DNA of 39,361 bases from an uncultured Clostridia bacterium (GCA_949280815.1 CASDJM010000013.1:1-39361); one strand, 5' to 3'; numbered from the stretch's first letter, positions 19,901-29,754 are shown. Program-made: numbers and translations. Notes: a model not told the origin generated them from the sequence alone.

Positions 19901-20061
19901 TTCGTACTACTTGAATTTATATTACTCTGATTATTAGAAGATTTTGTGATAGCATTGTTTGTAGTATTTACATCATTATAAGTTGCATTAGCTATCGGCA
20001 CTACCATATGAAGCATTACAACAGCTATGATTATCATACCAAATTTCTTATTTTTCTTCAT
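16996..20061 (-). CDS. Secreted N-acetylglucosaminidase with four ricin-type lectin modules
   Basis: 1021 residues: a signal peptide ending near PIANA (about 26), a long N/S/T/E/K-rich linker to about 122, four ricin-type modules starting near residues 127, 278, 430 and 576, and a C-terminal LytB/LytD-like glucosaminidase domain at about 730-1021. The enzyme domain shows HPNWIITVKYTGLDW, GWYRASKSAIAYMMDPRN, YGVSPYHIVSRMIQEQG with the probable catalytic Glu near 883, and YNLFNIGA. It should cut the glycan strands of peptidoglycan. Modules 1 and 2 are nearly identical in sequence. It follows the GH25 gene by 38 bases and ends at a strong terminator. Confidence 0.9.
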   Translation of the reverse strand: MKKNKKFGMIIIAVVMLHMVVPIANATYNDVNTTNNAITKSSNNQSNINSSSTNQTNTSPNNTNQNKEDKAPSASSKEDATSTEKQQKEEQEEEPKEVTSTNRKATDNAKNNNDNQDNGIMPLSTREAQTIANGTYTIKSVLNTNKVLDIAGASKNNGANVQIYKENTTNAQKFNVTYLGNGYYSIQSVHTKKVLDVAGAGKTNGTNVQQYDSNNSDAQKWVIKKTKSGYYSIVSKCNGLYLDVAGASAKDGTNIQMYKGNGTKSQLFVFEKTAEIKQTIKNGTYTIKSALNTSKVLDIAGASTSNGANVQIYKDNTTNAQKFNVTYLGDGYYSIQSVYTKKVLDVAGAGTVNGTNVQQYTGNNTTAQKWIIKQVKSGYYSIISKCNGLYLDVAGGKATDGQNIQMYKGNGTNSQLFVFEQTQELKQTIKDGMYKIKSAKDRKKVLDISGSSTKNSANVLLWSDSNKNNQKFHVTYLGNGYYSIKAVHSKLSLDVAGAGTTNGTNVQQYTYNGSNAQKWAIKDWGNGKYSIMSKCNGLYLDINGGATTDGTNVQMYKGNGSEAQKFIFEATSAQAIENGMYEIQTALSSNKVLDVSGGSTANSANIQIWGKSDVNQQKFNVTHIGNNYYTIQAVHSKKSLDVAGAGKINGTNVQQYASNTSDAQKWLIKDLGDGYYSIISKCNGLYLDVAGASKKDGTNVQMHKGNNTASQKFRFVKTTAVGTSNFSTLNESKYPSYKALLQKVQNQHPNWIITVKYTGLDWNTAVNNEDQLVGASPKSLTQYGNQWKNGNTQYGTGWYRASKSAIAYMMDPRNSLTEDYIFQFQDLTSTVGTSSDISKMIAGTFLTKYTTSSTQSIINTILSCSKTYGVSPYHIVSRMIQEQGKNGSTLNGYTYNGRKVYNLFNIGASGNSDAEIIKNGAARAYNEKWFSPELCINGSVKFLNNEYFKKGQTTLYFQKYNVVDKNNLYNHQYMQNIRAANDEGKRIYEDYKKNGLLNLRFEFVIPVYENMPSTACPRPAR

Positions 20062-20099
20062 TTTTACCTCCGTCTATTATCTCCTATATTTTTTATGCT

Positions 20100-22988
20100 T
20101 TAATAATTTTTATAAGAAACATTTAAATCCACATTTCCTACAATTCCATTTACCTTTCCTGAACTCGTATATTGCCACATATCGTAATTGTATTTATAAT
20201 CTGTTTTCTTAGAAGTACTTCCTGTGTAATGTGCTACCCAAATATCATAACCTCTTAATTGATTCATATCTAAATTGTTATAAAACCAATCTCTACTAGC
20301 ATAAATAGCTGGTGTATAACCTGCCTTTTTTATCGTATCACAAAAAGCTTTACATACTGCTGTTCTTGTTGCCACATCTAATCGGTCTGCTCTTCCTGCA
20401 CCACCATTGGCTGTTTCTGTATCAATCGCAATTGGATATGTAATATTAACACCATATGTCTTAGCTAAATTTACTAAATTTAATACATATTTTGCCTCTT
20501 GGACTGCTTCTTGCGTATTCACTGCTTGTGTAAAGAAATACAATCCAACTGGAATTCCATTTGCCTTTGCACCTCTTATATTATTGATAAATTGGGTATC
20601 TGTATTAAGTGTTCCAGTCGCTCCATATCCCCTAAATCCAGCTCTTATCATAGCAAAATCTGAATATCCTGTCTTACTCACAGCATTCCAATTAATTAAA
20701 TTCTGGAAATAACTTACATCAATACCACTTTTCTCAAATACTTCACGAAGTTTAAACATTTGCCCTGTGGAATTATTCTCTTTATAAACCTGTACATTGG
20801 TTCCATTTGCTGTACCATTTCCGCAGATATCTAAATAACGTCCCGTTGATTTTGATTTTATTTTATAATAACCATTTCCAATACTCTCAAAAATCCATTT
20901 TTGATTATTCGTATTCTTATCTGTAGCTTGTACAACATTATTATTACTTGTTACAGTCAATACTTTTTTAGAATGTTTAGCTATAATTTTATAATCGGTA
21001 TGATTTATTGCTTTCACTTGAAATATTTGTTGATTAACATTTTCTCTATCCCATATTTGTAAGTTAGCATTCTCCTCATAAGAGCCCCCAGAAATATCTA
21101 ACGCTTTATTGGAACTTTTTCCTATGACTATTTGATAGTTGTTATTAGCTACAATAGTTGTTTTTACAAATTTAAATTTTTGTGCTTTCGTATTATTTCC
21201 TGTATACAATTGCACATTGGTTCCATTTGCTGTACTTGCTCCTGCCACATCTAAATATAATCCTGAATAGACTGCTACTATGTAAAAATATCCATTTCCT
21301 GCATCTTTTAACACCCATTTTTGAGCATTGGAATGGTTACTAGCATATTGCCATACATTCGTACCATCTGTTTTACCATTACCAGCCACATCAACTGCTT
21401 TGTTAGAATGAATTGCTTTTATTTCATAATATTTTCCATTACTATTATAAGTAATTTGAAATTTTTGTTGTTGTACATTCTCAGAATTCCATAATTGAAG
21501 ATTTGCCCCATTATTAGCAGAACCTCCTGAAATGTCTAATACTTTATTATTATTTAATGCCGACGATATTTTATAAATTCCATTATCTAATACTTGTTCA
21601 CATGTATTAGCACTTATCTTTTGGAATTTGAACTTTTGTGCCTTTGTACCATTTGGTTCATACATTTGTATGTTCGTTCCATTTCTTGTAGAAGCCCCAT
21701 TTACATCTAAGAATAGATAATTACATTTTGAAATAAGATAATAATAACCATCATTTGTTTTTTGTATAATCCATTGTTGTGCTAATGATTTATTACTTTT
21801 ATATTGTTGTACATTCGTTGTATTCATTAGTCCAGCACCTGCTACATCCAATACTTTATCAGAATGAAATGCCTTAATGGTATATGCTTTTAAATTATTA
21901 TCATAAGATACTTGGAATTTTTGATATTGTTTTCCTTTATCTTCTATCTGTATGTTAGCAGAATTCGTAGTTTTTCCACCTGCCACTGTTAATGCTTTAT
22001 TGTTAGATAAAGCAGAAGAAATATAATACAATCCCTCTTCTATTGTTTTTTCTGACTTAACAGGTTCTACTTTTTCAAATTTAAACTTTTGGGCATCTGT
22101 ATTATTTCCTTTATATAATTGAAGGTTAGCACCTGTTACTGCTTTCCCAGCAGGGACATCTACATACAATCCATTACATCTAGAAATAATAGAATAATAC
22201 CCCTTTCCATCTGCTTTTAAAATCCATTGTTGTGCTACTGAATTGTTACTTTTATATTGTTGAAGAATTGTTCCTTGTTTCTTACTAGCCCCTGGGACAT
22301 CTAATACTTTTTTTGAATTCTCAAATGTTAAAGAATAATATCCATTGTTAAGATATTTTACAATTACATTTTGGCTCATGCTAACTGATAATTTATTTGC
22401 TAATTTTATTTTTTTACTATTTGTTGTTGCATTTCCCTCTACTTGAAATACCTTTTGTTGATTTAATTTACTATGTATTGTATAAGTTCCATCTTCTAAT
22501 CTTGATGATGTTTCATTAGTAAGAGCATAGCTCATGATACCAGCTTCTGTTTCTTCTTCCTTTTTCTCTTTTGTAGATTCGTCTTTTTTGATTTCTTCTG
22601 ATTTGGTATCTTCTATTTTCGTTTCTTTTTTCTCGACAGTTGTTTCCTTTTCTGTAGTTGGTTGCTTATTAGTATTTGTATTTGTTTTATTATCTACCTT
22701 ATTTGTTTGATTGGTACCTGTTTTATCTACTTCATCTTTTACCTCTACTTTATCAGTATCTACTTTATCTGTCGTTTGATTTGTTTTATCTACCTCTGTT
22801 TTATCTGTGTTGCTTGTCCCCTTTTTTTCTGTTGTCTTCTCTGTTTTGTTTTGATTACTTTCTTCAATACTTGTTTCTGTTTTTTTCTCTATTGTTTTAG
22901 TTTCCTCATATGCCAAATTGATTGTCGTAAAACAAATTGGAAATACCATAACTAAAACTAATATTATCGCAACTATCTTTCTTTTCAT
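20100..22988 (-). CDS. Secreted GH25 muramidase with four ricin-type lectin modules
   Basis: 962 residues: a signal peptide (about 1-27), a low-complexity T/K/E/D/N linker to about 155, four ricin-type modules starting near residues 163, 315, 470 and 617, then a GH25 lysozyme domain at about 755-962. GH25 landmarks are GIDVSYFQ near 758, AMIRAGFRG, GLYFFTQA, and PIAIDTET near 853, which holds the acidic catalytic residues; the end reads GNVDLNVSY. It should cleave the MurNAc-GlcNAc bond of peptidoglycan. It is first in an operon with the glucosaminidase, behind promoter 23087-23115. There is no LPXTG or S-layer anchor, so the ricin modules are the likely wall attachment. Confidence 0.92.
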   Translation of the reverse strand: MKRKIVAIILVLVMVFPICFTTINLAYEETKTIEKKTETSIEESNQNKTEKTTEKKGTSNTDKTEVDKTNQTTDKVDTDKVEVKDEVDKTGTNQTNKVDNKTNTNTNKQPTTEKETTVEKKETKIEDTKSEEIKKDESTKEKKEEETEAGIMSYALTNETSSRLEDGTYTIHSKLNQQKVFQVEGNATTNSKKIKLANKLSVSMSQNVIVKYLNNGYYSLTFENSKKVLDVPGASKKQGTILQQYKSNNSVAQQWILKADGKGYYSIISRCNGLYVDVPAGKAVTGANLQLYKGNNTDAQKFKFEKVEPVKSEKTIEEGLYYISSALSNNKALTVAGGKTTNSANIQIEDKGKQYQKFQVSYDNNLKAYTIKAFHSDKVLDVAGAGLMNTTNVQQYKSNKSLAQQWIIQKTNDGYYYLISKCNYLFLDVNGASTRNGTNIQMYEPNGTKAQKFKFQKISANTCEQVLDNGIYKISSALNNNKVLDISGGSANNGANLQLWNSENVQQQKFQITYNSNGKYYEIKAIHSNKAVDVAGNGKTDGTNVWQYASNHSNAQKWVLKDAGNGYFYIVAVYSGLYLDVAGASTANGTNVQLYTGNNTKAQKFKFVKTTIVANNNYQIVIGKSSNKALDISGGSYEENANLQIWDRENVNQQIFQVKAINHTDYKIIAKHSKKVLTVTSNNNVVQATDKNTNNQKWIFESIGNGYYKIKSKSTGRYLDICGNGTANGTNVQVYKENNSTGQMFKLREVFEKSGIDVSYFQNLINWNAVSKTGYSDFAMIRAGFRGYGATGTLNTDTQFINNIRGAKANGIPVGLYFFTQAVNTQEAVQEAKYVLNLVNLAKTYGVNITYPIAIDTETANGGAGRADRLDVATRTAVCKAFCDTIKKAGYTPAIYASRDWFYNNLDMNQLRGYDIWVAHYTGSTSKKTDYKYNYDMWQYTSSGKVNGIVGNVDLNVSYKNY

Positions 22989-23023
22989 ATTTTATTTCAT
23001 TCCTTTCTGAAAACACAAACTTG

Positions 23024-23053
23024 GTTGGAAAAAATTGTAATTATTTTTCAACC
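23024..23053 (-). repeat. Leader hairpin of the GH25 operon
   Basis: GGTTG with flanking A residues pairs with matching T residues and CAACC across the GH25 leader RNA, with one bulge and an AT-rich loop. It could affect leader stability or translation. Confidence 0.45.
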
Positions 23054-23086
23054 TTTTACCCCCATTATTCGTATCTTACACTATCA

Positions 23087-23115
23087 TTATATCGAATCAT
23101 ATTTGGTTAATCAAT
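23087..23115 (-). promoter_or_regulatory. Sigma-A promoter of the GH25-glucosaminidase operon
   Basis: TTGATT (23110-23115) and perfect TATAAT (23087-23092) lie 17 bases apart on the minus strand, about 100 bases upstream of the GH25 start. Confidence 0.75.
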
Positions 23116-23134
23116 TTATAAATTTTGGTAATTC

Positions 23135-24073
23135 TTACATTTTTTTCAAATTCTCTATCTGTACATATCTTAATAATTCTAATTCATATTTTTCTCTATG
23201 TTGTTTTACAACTGTATCTAAAATCACACCACATTGAGCTATGATAACAGCAAAAATCATAATGCCTGTTGCCAAGATAGCAGAAGGCATTTTGGTGATA
23301 TACCCTGTTTTAATAAATTCTGCAATCACAGGTATGCCAACAATTAATCCTAGTAATACAAACAACAATGAAAAAGTCCAAAAAAATTGACGTGGTTTAA
23401 AATCTTTAAACATCTTTACAATGGTTTTGATTACTTTCATTCCATCACTAATGGTATTTAATTTAGACTCACTACCTTCTGGTCGATCACGATAAACAAT
23501 TGGAATTTCTTTAATAATAAACTTTTTATCCAAAGCATGTAATGACATTTCTGTTTCAATTTCAAATTTAGGACTTAAAACAGGCATATTTTTAACAAAT
23601 AATTTATTAAATACTCGATAACCTGTCATAATATCTTTTAAATCTGTCTTAAATGCCACATTGATTGCTTTTTTTACTAAATTATTTCCAAATTCATGAA
23701 AATGTCTCTTATTCTCTTTTTGGTAAGTTCCATTGGTTAGCCTATCCCCTATAGCCATATCTGCTTCCCCATTTACAACTGGCTCAATTAACTTGTGTAC
23801 TTCTTCTGCTGGATACGTATCATCACCATCTGCCATAACATAAATATCAGCATCAATATCTCGGAACATACTTCTCACAACATTTCCTTTTCCTTGTCTA
23901 TATTCATGCTTTACAATGGCACCATTTGCTTCTGCAATTTGCACTGTCTTGTCTTTTGAATTATTATCATAGACATAAATTTCCGCTTCTGGTAATTCCT
24001 TTTTGAAATCTTTGATTACTTTTTCTATGGTTAATTCTTCATTATAACATGGAATTAATACTGCTGTTTTCAT
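23135..24073 (-). CDS. DPM1/GtrB-like glycosyltransferase (GT2) with two C-terminal membrane helices
   Basis: 312 residues. The GT-A domain shows VLIPCYNEE at 5-13, VYDNNSKD at 34-41 and the metal site MADGDDTYPAEE at about 80-91. Two membrane helices lie at about 222-245 and 258-280. It probably loads a sugar onto a polyprenyl phosphate. It is only distantly similar to the GT2 at 5978, so the two may use different sugars. It has its own promoter and sits after the polytopic proteins of the polysaccharide cluster, which could use its product. Confidence 0.88.
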   Translation of the reverse strand: MKTAVLIPCYNEELTIEKVIKDFKKELPEAEIYVYDNNSKDKTVQIAEANGAIVKHEYRQGKGNVVRSMFRDIDADIYVMADGDDTYPAEEVHKLIEPVVNGEADMAIGDRLTNGTYQKENKRHFHEFGNNLVKKAINVAFKTDLKDIMTGYRVFNKLFVKNMPVLSPKFEIETEMSLHALDKKFIIKEIPIVYRDRPEGSESKLNTISDGMKVIKTIVKMFKDFKPRQFFWTFSLLFVLLGLIVGIPVIAEFIKTGYITKMPSAILATGIMIFAVIIAQCGVILDTVVKQHREKYELELLRYVQIENLKKM

Positions 24074-24113
24074 ATTTACTTCTTTCCTTCCTTCTCTTTT
24101 TTACTATGCCTCT

Positions 24114-24149
24114 ATTATATTATTAACTTGTCGAAATAGCAAGTTTTTT
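24114..24149 (-). promoter_or_regulatory. Promoter of the GT2 gene, overlapping a hairpin
   Basis: TTGCTA (24137-24142) and TATAAT (24114-24119) lie 17 bases apart on the minus strand. A hairpin AACTTG/CAAGTT (24125-24145) overlaps the -35 and is followed by Ts on the plus strand (to 24149), so it also resembles a plus-strand terminator. Confidence 0.6.
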
Positions 24150-24160
24150 AGTGAGTTTAA

Positions 24161-26063
24161 TTATATTTTTTCTTTTCTTTGGATTACAAAAGTTGTCCAA
24201 CCAATTACAAAAGGCAATGTCATCATAACAGGTAGCATATACCTTACAAAAGCATTCACTGGTGAAGCCACACACACTAGTACTATTACATATAGTGGGA
24301 CTAAAATAGTCATTTCTTTTGTTCTTCTAAAATACCACAACACTAATGTAATAACAATTAGAAACCATGTATAGAAGCCACAACTAAACACTAATCCTAT
24401 TACTGGCATATTTCTCAAGGTATAAGTAGCACGTTCTATCATATTTCTATATTCCTCTGTATTAGATAAAAAATGAATATCAAAATTGCTTACATTACGA
24501 TAATCTGGCATATCGATTAAATAAAATGCAACACCATCCTTATATTCCGTTCTGTCTGGGTAGAAATATCCATAAGTAGAATTAATGGTTGCCTTAAAAT
24601 AAACATTTGGATGCTTAAAAAACATTTTAAACCATACGATAAAATATTCTTTTAAATCTTGCATAGTTGCCGTTTCTTTTTTATATTTTACTTTTACAAA
24701 ATCTACTGTTTCCGGAAAATATCCTGCTTTTATATCCCCTATATCAACTAATTGGCTAATTACATTTTTTTCTTCTTCTGTTAATTCATATTCCATTACA
24801 TATCTTGCTGTTTGTTGTAATGGAACAGAAAGTACTTCTTTTATATCACCTTTTGTTATATTATGTGCTTGCTTATAAATATGAAGAAAAATAAAGCAAA
24901 AGGCAATTGCTAAAATGGAACAAACTGTTATTTTTATCTTTTCACTTGTTTTTACTGTAATTGCTAAAAAAGGAAGTGAAAATAAAAAAATATAAATGCC
25001 ATTATTCCTAAATAAATATACCATAACCATAGATAACAAATAGATTACCCATTCTTTTTTATTTAATTTTCCATGTGCTACGATAAATTTCATACTAAAT
25101 ATTACATATAAAAGTACAAACATAGAAAAATAGATATCTTTGACTTCTGTATAAAAATGAATTGGCCATGTAGGAAAAAAAGCGAAAAACAAAAATATTC
25201 CAAATTTAATTTTCTTATTTTGTGTTAATTGATTTATATAATTGATGGAATAGCTTAATAGAAAGGCTCCTAAAAACACTTGAAAAATATTGTTTAAAAA
25301 TAATCCCAAATTATCATTTAGCAACCAAAAAGTACCTATTTTCATAAACATTCCAAAAATAATAGTTGGGAAAATAGGAAAATGAGTTGTCCATTCCAAT
25401 TCTCCAAAATAGGATTCTATTTCTGTCAAAGAATCCATATTCATAGTTCCTGGATAAAAAATAATGATATAAGGAAGCCAACAAATTAGAAAGCCTATCA
25501 TGTAAAATACTATTGGATTAGCTTTTTCTATTTCTTTTATTTTATTCCAAACTTTACCTTTATGACTGTTACACTTTTCTGTTTGATTAAAGTGTGAAGT
25601 TAAGTTATTTTTAATTGTTAATATCAAAAAGATTAGCAAATATTTAAATAGAATAACATATCCTATATAATTAATAATCGAGATAAACATTTGAAACTTC
25701 CCTTTGAATATCAAATCCCAATTATTAAGATTTATAAAGCTATTTCCAAATAGCATAAAAATAGCAAAAATTAGTCCACCGGACAAAAGCTACTCTATTT
25801 AGTCTTTTATCTTGTTGTTCCATTTTTCTATTCATTTGATTATAAAAATAAGCAAGTAAAAAAAGAAGAATACTGCTGTTAACACCATAAGCTTTTTGAT
25901 AATTTAATCCAAATTTAACAATTGAAATAATAACGGAATTATCCGTATGGATTACTTGTAAAGCTGACTCATTTGTTATCAGTTGATTTGATGTTGTAAA
26001 TGCCAATACTGTAAATAAAGCAGCTAAAATGCAAATTAATATTTTTCTGTTGTTTTGTTTCAT
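24161..26063 (-). CDS. DUF6020-like polytopic membrane protein, probable GT-C enzyme, split by a +1 shift at CGG
   Basis: An N-terminal frame from ATG 26063 (MKQNNRK, behind GGAAGG) and a C-terminal frame ending at 24161 are parts of one protein of about 633 residues with many membrane helices. The first frame runs to a stop at 25740, and the second is open upstream only to a TAG at 25790-25792, so the join must fall in about 48 bases. An in-frame CGG (25779-25781) lies there, and dropping its C gives AFVGGLIFAIF. The C-terminal part has WLPYIIIFYPGTMNMDSL near its first third, resembling DUF6020 clostridial membrane proteins thought to be glycosyltransferases. It is unlikely that each half works alone. 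Confidence 0.75.
25779..25781 (-). other. Proposed +1 recoding site in the DUF6020-like gene (in-frame CGG)
   Basis: The local reading is GCT TTT GTC CGG TGG ACT. Skipping the C gives GTC GGT GGA CTA and enters the long downstream frame. It is the only in-frame CGG of this gene. Confidence 0.6.
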
Positions 26064-26159
26064 TACATTTTTTCCTTCCTTATAGCTAATTATGAGAAAG
26101 TAATATTTTCTATTTTCTCCATTTTCTTCATTACTATTCAGGAAATAACGTATCAAATA

Positions 26160-26195
26160 TAAAAATATCCTAGTTATGCTAAACTACTAGGATAT
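26160..26195 (-). terminator. Intrinsic terminator of the DUF2142 gene
   Basis: ATATCCTAGT and ACTAGGATAT (26186-26195 and 26165-26174) form a perfect 10-pair stem on the minus strand, followed by TTTTTATATTT. The stem contains the TAG stop of the gene. Confidence 0.7.
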
Positions 26196-27731
26196 AAAAA
26201 ATTGATAGATTGCATTTAATGCAGAAAAATTTAAGAAACACAATACAATTGGTAATATCAATTGTATATTTTTAATTTTTATATAATTCTCTTTTTTACA
26301 TAAGCATAATACTAATAAAAATACGGCAGGTATAAAATATCTTCCTTGCACTCCTTCTACCACATTAGCACCTACTCCTGTCCAGTGCAAATATAATCCA
26401 GTTATCACTAGTATAATTGTTCCAATACATATTAACATACTAAATACTTTCTGTGCTACATTAAAAGCTACTTCATTTTTTTCTATAAAACAAGAAATCA
26501 ATATAACTATTACATAGGTAATGATTGTAAGAGAAGGTACATGTATTTCTAACCATCCCAAATGTGTTCCTACCATCATTCCTATCCATTCTTCTCCTTT
26601 TAAATACAGAGTATTTCCTAGTGTTTTAACAAAATTAATAGGATGACTTATAATTTCTTTTGTTTGACTGGATATATTTACATGATTATCTTCTTCATAT
26701 TTTTTATGCGGACTTTCATAAGTATTACTAAAAATAAAATAAGTTATTACTAAAAAAATAGAGATGCTAAATGTAATAGAAAGCATAATCATTCTTTTCT
26801 TTCCATCTATATTTTTAGAAAACATCAAAAGAATTCCTATAAATATAATTGGTAAATACACGTATTTTGAAAGTGCTAATAGCACACTTAGTAAAAAGAA
26901 ACTTCCTTTCTCTTTTTGGGTCATTTCGCCTTCTTTAAATACCAAAGATACTACGAAACAAATGAATAATAGACTTAGACAGTTGATGATACTATCTGCT
27001 GATGTCGAGGTAGCTTGATGTAAAAACATTGGCATAAAAACAATACTTGTAATTGCCCATTTACCAAATGGTATTATTTTAATGGCATAATAAACGGTTA
27101 CTAATAATACAATAAAATTCATTAAACATGCTAAATAACATCCAAGTAAGATATTTAAGTGTAATATTCTAGCTATAAAAAATCCAATCGCACCAAACAT
27201 ATATAAGAAAAACGGATATGTTTTAAAAGTATTATTTACCTCCACTCTATCATTGTAATCAGTTTCATCAGAAAGTACTTCATAAAATTCTTGATACGTA
27301 TTCACATAGCTTTTTACATGATACACTAAATCACTTGGTACAGTAGTTGGGTCTTTACTACTAATAAGAGTTCCTTCTGATATTTCATAAGCTCTCCACA
27401 AATGTCCCAATTCATCTGGAATTTGTGATGGAAGCATAAATATTGTGTACAGCATTCCAATTGGGATTAAAAAACTAATCACTATTTTCTCTATCTTTTC
27501 TTTATTTTTTCGGTAATTACAAATTATCAATAGCAGTAATATACTTCCCAATATTATAATATAAATAAGGTGTTTAATAGATACTGTTTCTGCATAATTT
27601 TTTAAAATTGTAAATCTAAATATGCTATATGTCATACATAGTGCTACTATGAATTCTATCGGAAAAATTAATTTTAATATAACATTTTTAACTTTATGAA
27701 CTAATATTTCTTTATCCATTTGTTTCTCCAT
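26187..27731 (-). CDS. DUF2142-like polytopic membrane protein, probable GT-C glycosyltransferase
   Basis: 514 residues with about 11-12 hydrophobic helices. The loop PSQIPDELGHLWRAYEISEG at about 101-120 matches the PDE-x-x-H signature of DUF2142 proteins. That acidic loop after the first helices is typical of GT-C enzymes, which use polyprenyl-phosphate sugars outside the membrane. A late VQGRYFIPAVFL motif also fits. It starts seven bases after the stop of the preceding gene. Two ATGs (MEKQMDK) are possible starts. The acceptor is probably the exported polysaccharide; this is inferred from neighbours. Confidence 0.8.
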   Translation of the reverse strand: MEKQMDKEILVHKVKNVILKLIFPIEFIVALCMTYSIFRFTILKNYAETVSIKHLIYIIILGSILLLLIICNYRKNKEKIEKIVISFLIPIGMLYTIFMLPSQIPDELGHLWRAYEISEGTLISSKDPTTVPSDLVYHVKSYVNTYQEFYEVLSDETDYNDRVEVNNTFKTYPFFLYMFGAIGFFIARILHLNILLGCYLACLMNFIVLLVTVYYAIKIIPFGKWAITSIVFMPMFLHQATSTSADSIINCLSLLFICFVVSLVFKEGEMTQKEKGSFFLLSVLLALSKYVYLPIIFIGILLMFSKNIDGKKRMIMLSITFSISIFLVITYFIFSNTYESPHKKYEEDNHVNISSQTKEIISHPINFVKTLGNTLYLKGEEWIGMMVGTHLGWLEIHVPSLTIITYVIVILISCFIEKNEVAFNVAQKVFSMLICIGTIILVITGLYLHWTGVGANVVEGVQGRYFIPAVFLLVLCLCKKENYIKIKNIQLILPIVLCFLNFSALNAIYQFFIS

Positions 27732-27737
27732 TCTCTT

Positions 27738-29703
27738 TTAAACATTTATTTTATATATTTTATATTGATGATACTCATATATATTTTCAAATATAATTCC
27801 ATCTGTATCAAATTTTTCTAATTCATTCACAGTAAAAATATATTTTACTCCCAATTTTTCTAAATCTTCTGGTATTACATATACATCAAATGCATCTGAA
27901 TTAATCAGTTTGAATTTTTCCTCATATTGGCTCTCTTCTTTTCTAATTTTAATGCCAATATGAGCATATCGATTATATATATCCTCATATTTATTTTCTT
28001 GGTCTATCTGTTGCCATCTTTCCATATCTGGATAAGTATTAGTACAGTTAATAACTGGTACACCTGCCATTAGTAAATAGTTTGCAATTGGAAAACCTAA
28101 TTCTTCTGTTATCCATTTTCCTTCTTCTTTTGCATTAATTTCCTGTACTGTTTTTATGATATCACTATCATAAACCACTCCTATCCCTTTTCTAACTGGA
28201 TTTACGGTTGCCCCTGCTAGAAACATAACAAATACCATACCACCAGTCAATAAATATTTTGCATGTTTTGCTTGATATCTCAAAGCAAAGTAGCATAAGT
28301 ATAAGCTCATAATTGCCATACAGATACACATGATAAAATTAACATATCCGAGCATTCCATCTTTCACATAAATCTACTAATATTAAAGTTATAATCGTAG
28401 CTACCATCAACGCACTTTTTCGGCTAATAACTGGCTTCTTTATCATGGCTAAACTTCTTAATAGAATTAGAACATCCATAAAGCCTACTGCCATCATAAC
28501 TCTCTTCGATTGTGATTTACTAAGCAAAGTCAATTTGGCAATTATTTCTGGGAAACCAAATACACAATATAATGATAAAAATACATAAGCAACCATTAAA
28601 CATGCTAGTAAAATATCTTTTTTCTTTTCTTTTATTAACTGATAACCTGCCAATAAAATTCCGATTGGAAATAAACTAAACATGACAGCACTTTCACAGG
28701 TATTAGCTTCTAGACCACTTTCTTTAAATGCTAAAAATGGATTCATAAGATAGCTAACATATTTTTTGAGCATATCTCCCCCTGTAACTGCTCTAGATCC
28801 TGGATATACTGTATTCATAACTGTTTTTATCGTGTCGATAGATTGTGAAAAAATATATCCCATGCAACTAGCAAGAACAAGAATTGCCACTATGATTGAA
28901 ATAATATCTTTATAATTGATTTTGCAATCCTTTCTATTTTCTACAATTACCCAGATAGCTAATGCTAAGAATACATAAGCCATTGGAATTTGCCAAGCAG
29001 GATATAATACCATAATATACCCACCAGCACATATGACTAATCCTAATAAATAAAGACATCTCTTTTTCAAACTTTCTGTATTCATATATTGATGTAATAA
29101 TAAAATTGCTAATTCGCCAAATATAAATATTTCTGCAATTCCATTCACAGCAAACCACCATTGCACAACAGGTGCTAAAGTAATCATAGAAGCACCAAGA
29201 AGAGAAAGTAATTTATTTTTCTTGGTAAATAACATACAAAATTCAAAAGTAACCATAAATAAGGCTATTAATCTTCCATACCAAAAAAAGGAAAGCCCTT
29301 TTGCCATTCCTAAAAATAAAAATCCTAATTGGAATGGTCTAAATATCTGCATAATATTTAAAACTGGTAATCCATAAACCATAAATACATCTGTCTGTCC
29401 ACCTCTTAAAATATCACTAAAATAATGAAATCCATCAAAAAACTGTGAAAATGTCATAGGTGTTAAAACAGCCCATTCATCACTTCGAATTCCTCTCGAT
29501 TTTCCTAATATAACTCCCTCATCTGTAACATTTGAACCGATAAAGTTGTTCCAACAGCCTATCGATGAACCACTAATTTCTAACATAACGCATAAAATAA
29601 ATAATACAATTGCTATGTAATATCGATATTTGTATAACCATTCTCCTATTTTTTTTACAGTTTCCATTCCATGGTCAATTTTATTCGTTAAACTTTCTAA
29701 CAT
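27738..29703 (-). CDS. Large polytopic membrane protein of GT-C type, split by a +1 shift at CGG
   Basis: The first frame starts at ATG 29703 (AGGAGGG upstream) and stops at TAA 28339. The second frame ends at 27738 and is open upstream only to a TAG at 28374-28376. The roughly 35-base overlap holds one in-frame CGG (28348-28350); skipping its C gives NAGYVNFIM and a protein of about 654 residues. The N-terminal part has many helices and the motif RGIRSDEWAVLTPM near residue 70, typical of large clostridial membrane glycosyltransferase-like proteins. The soluble C-terminal end has WQQIDQENKYEDIYNRYAHI, also found in that group as I recall it. Exact family not certain. Confidence 0.72.
28348..28350 (-). 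other. Proposed +1 recoding site in the large membrane-protein gene (in-frame CGG)
   Basis: The local reading is AAT GCT CGG ATA TGT TAA. Skipping the C gives GGA TAT GTT AAT TTT and enters the downstream frame. It is the only in-frame CGG of this gene. Confidence 0.6.
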
Positions 29704-29754
29704 AATCCCTCCTAGAATTTATAAAATATGCCTAAGTTTATTAATTAATTATTA

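Noticed and set aside
26064..26156. Longer N-terminus of the DUF6020-like protein
   Set aside because: Polar, atypical residues before MKQNNRK and no suitable ribosome-binding site; GGAAGG favours ATG 26063.
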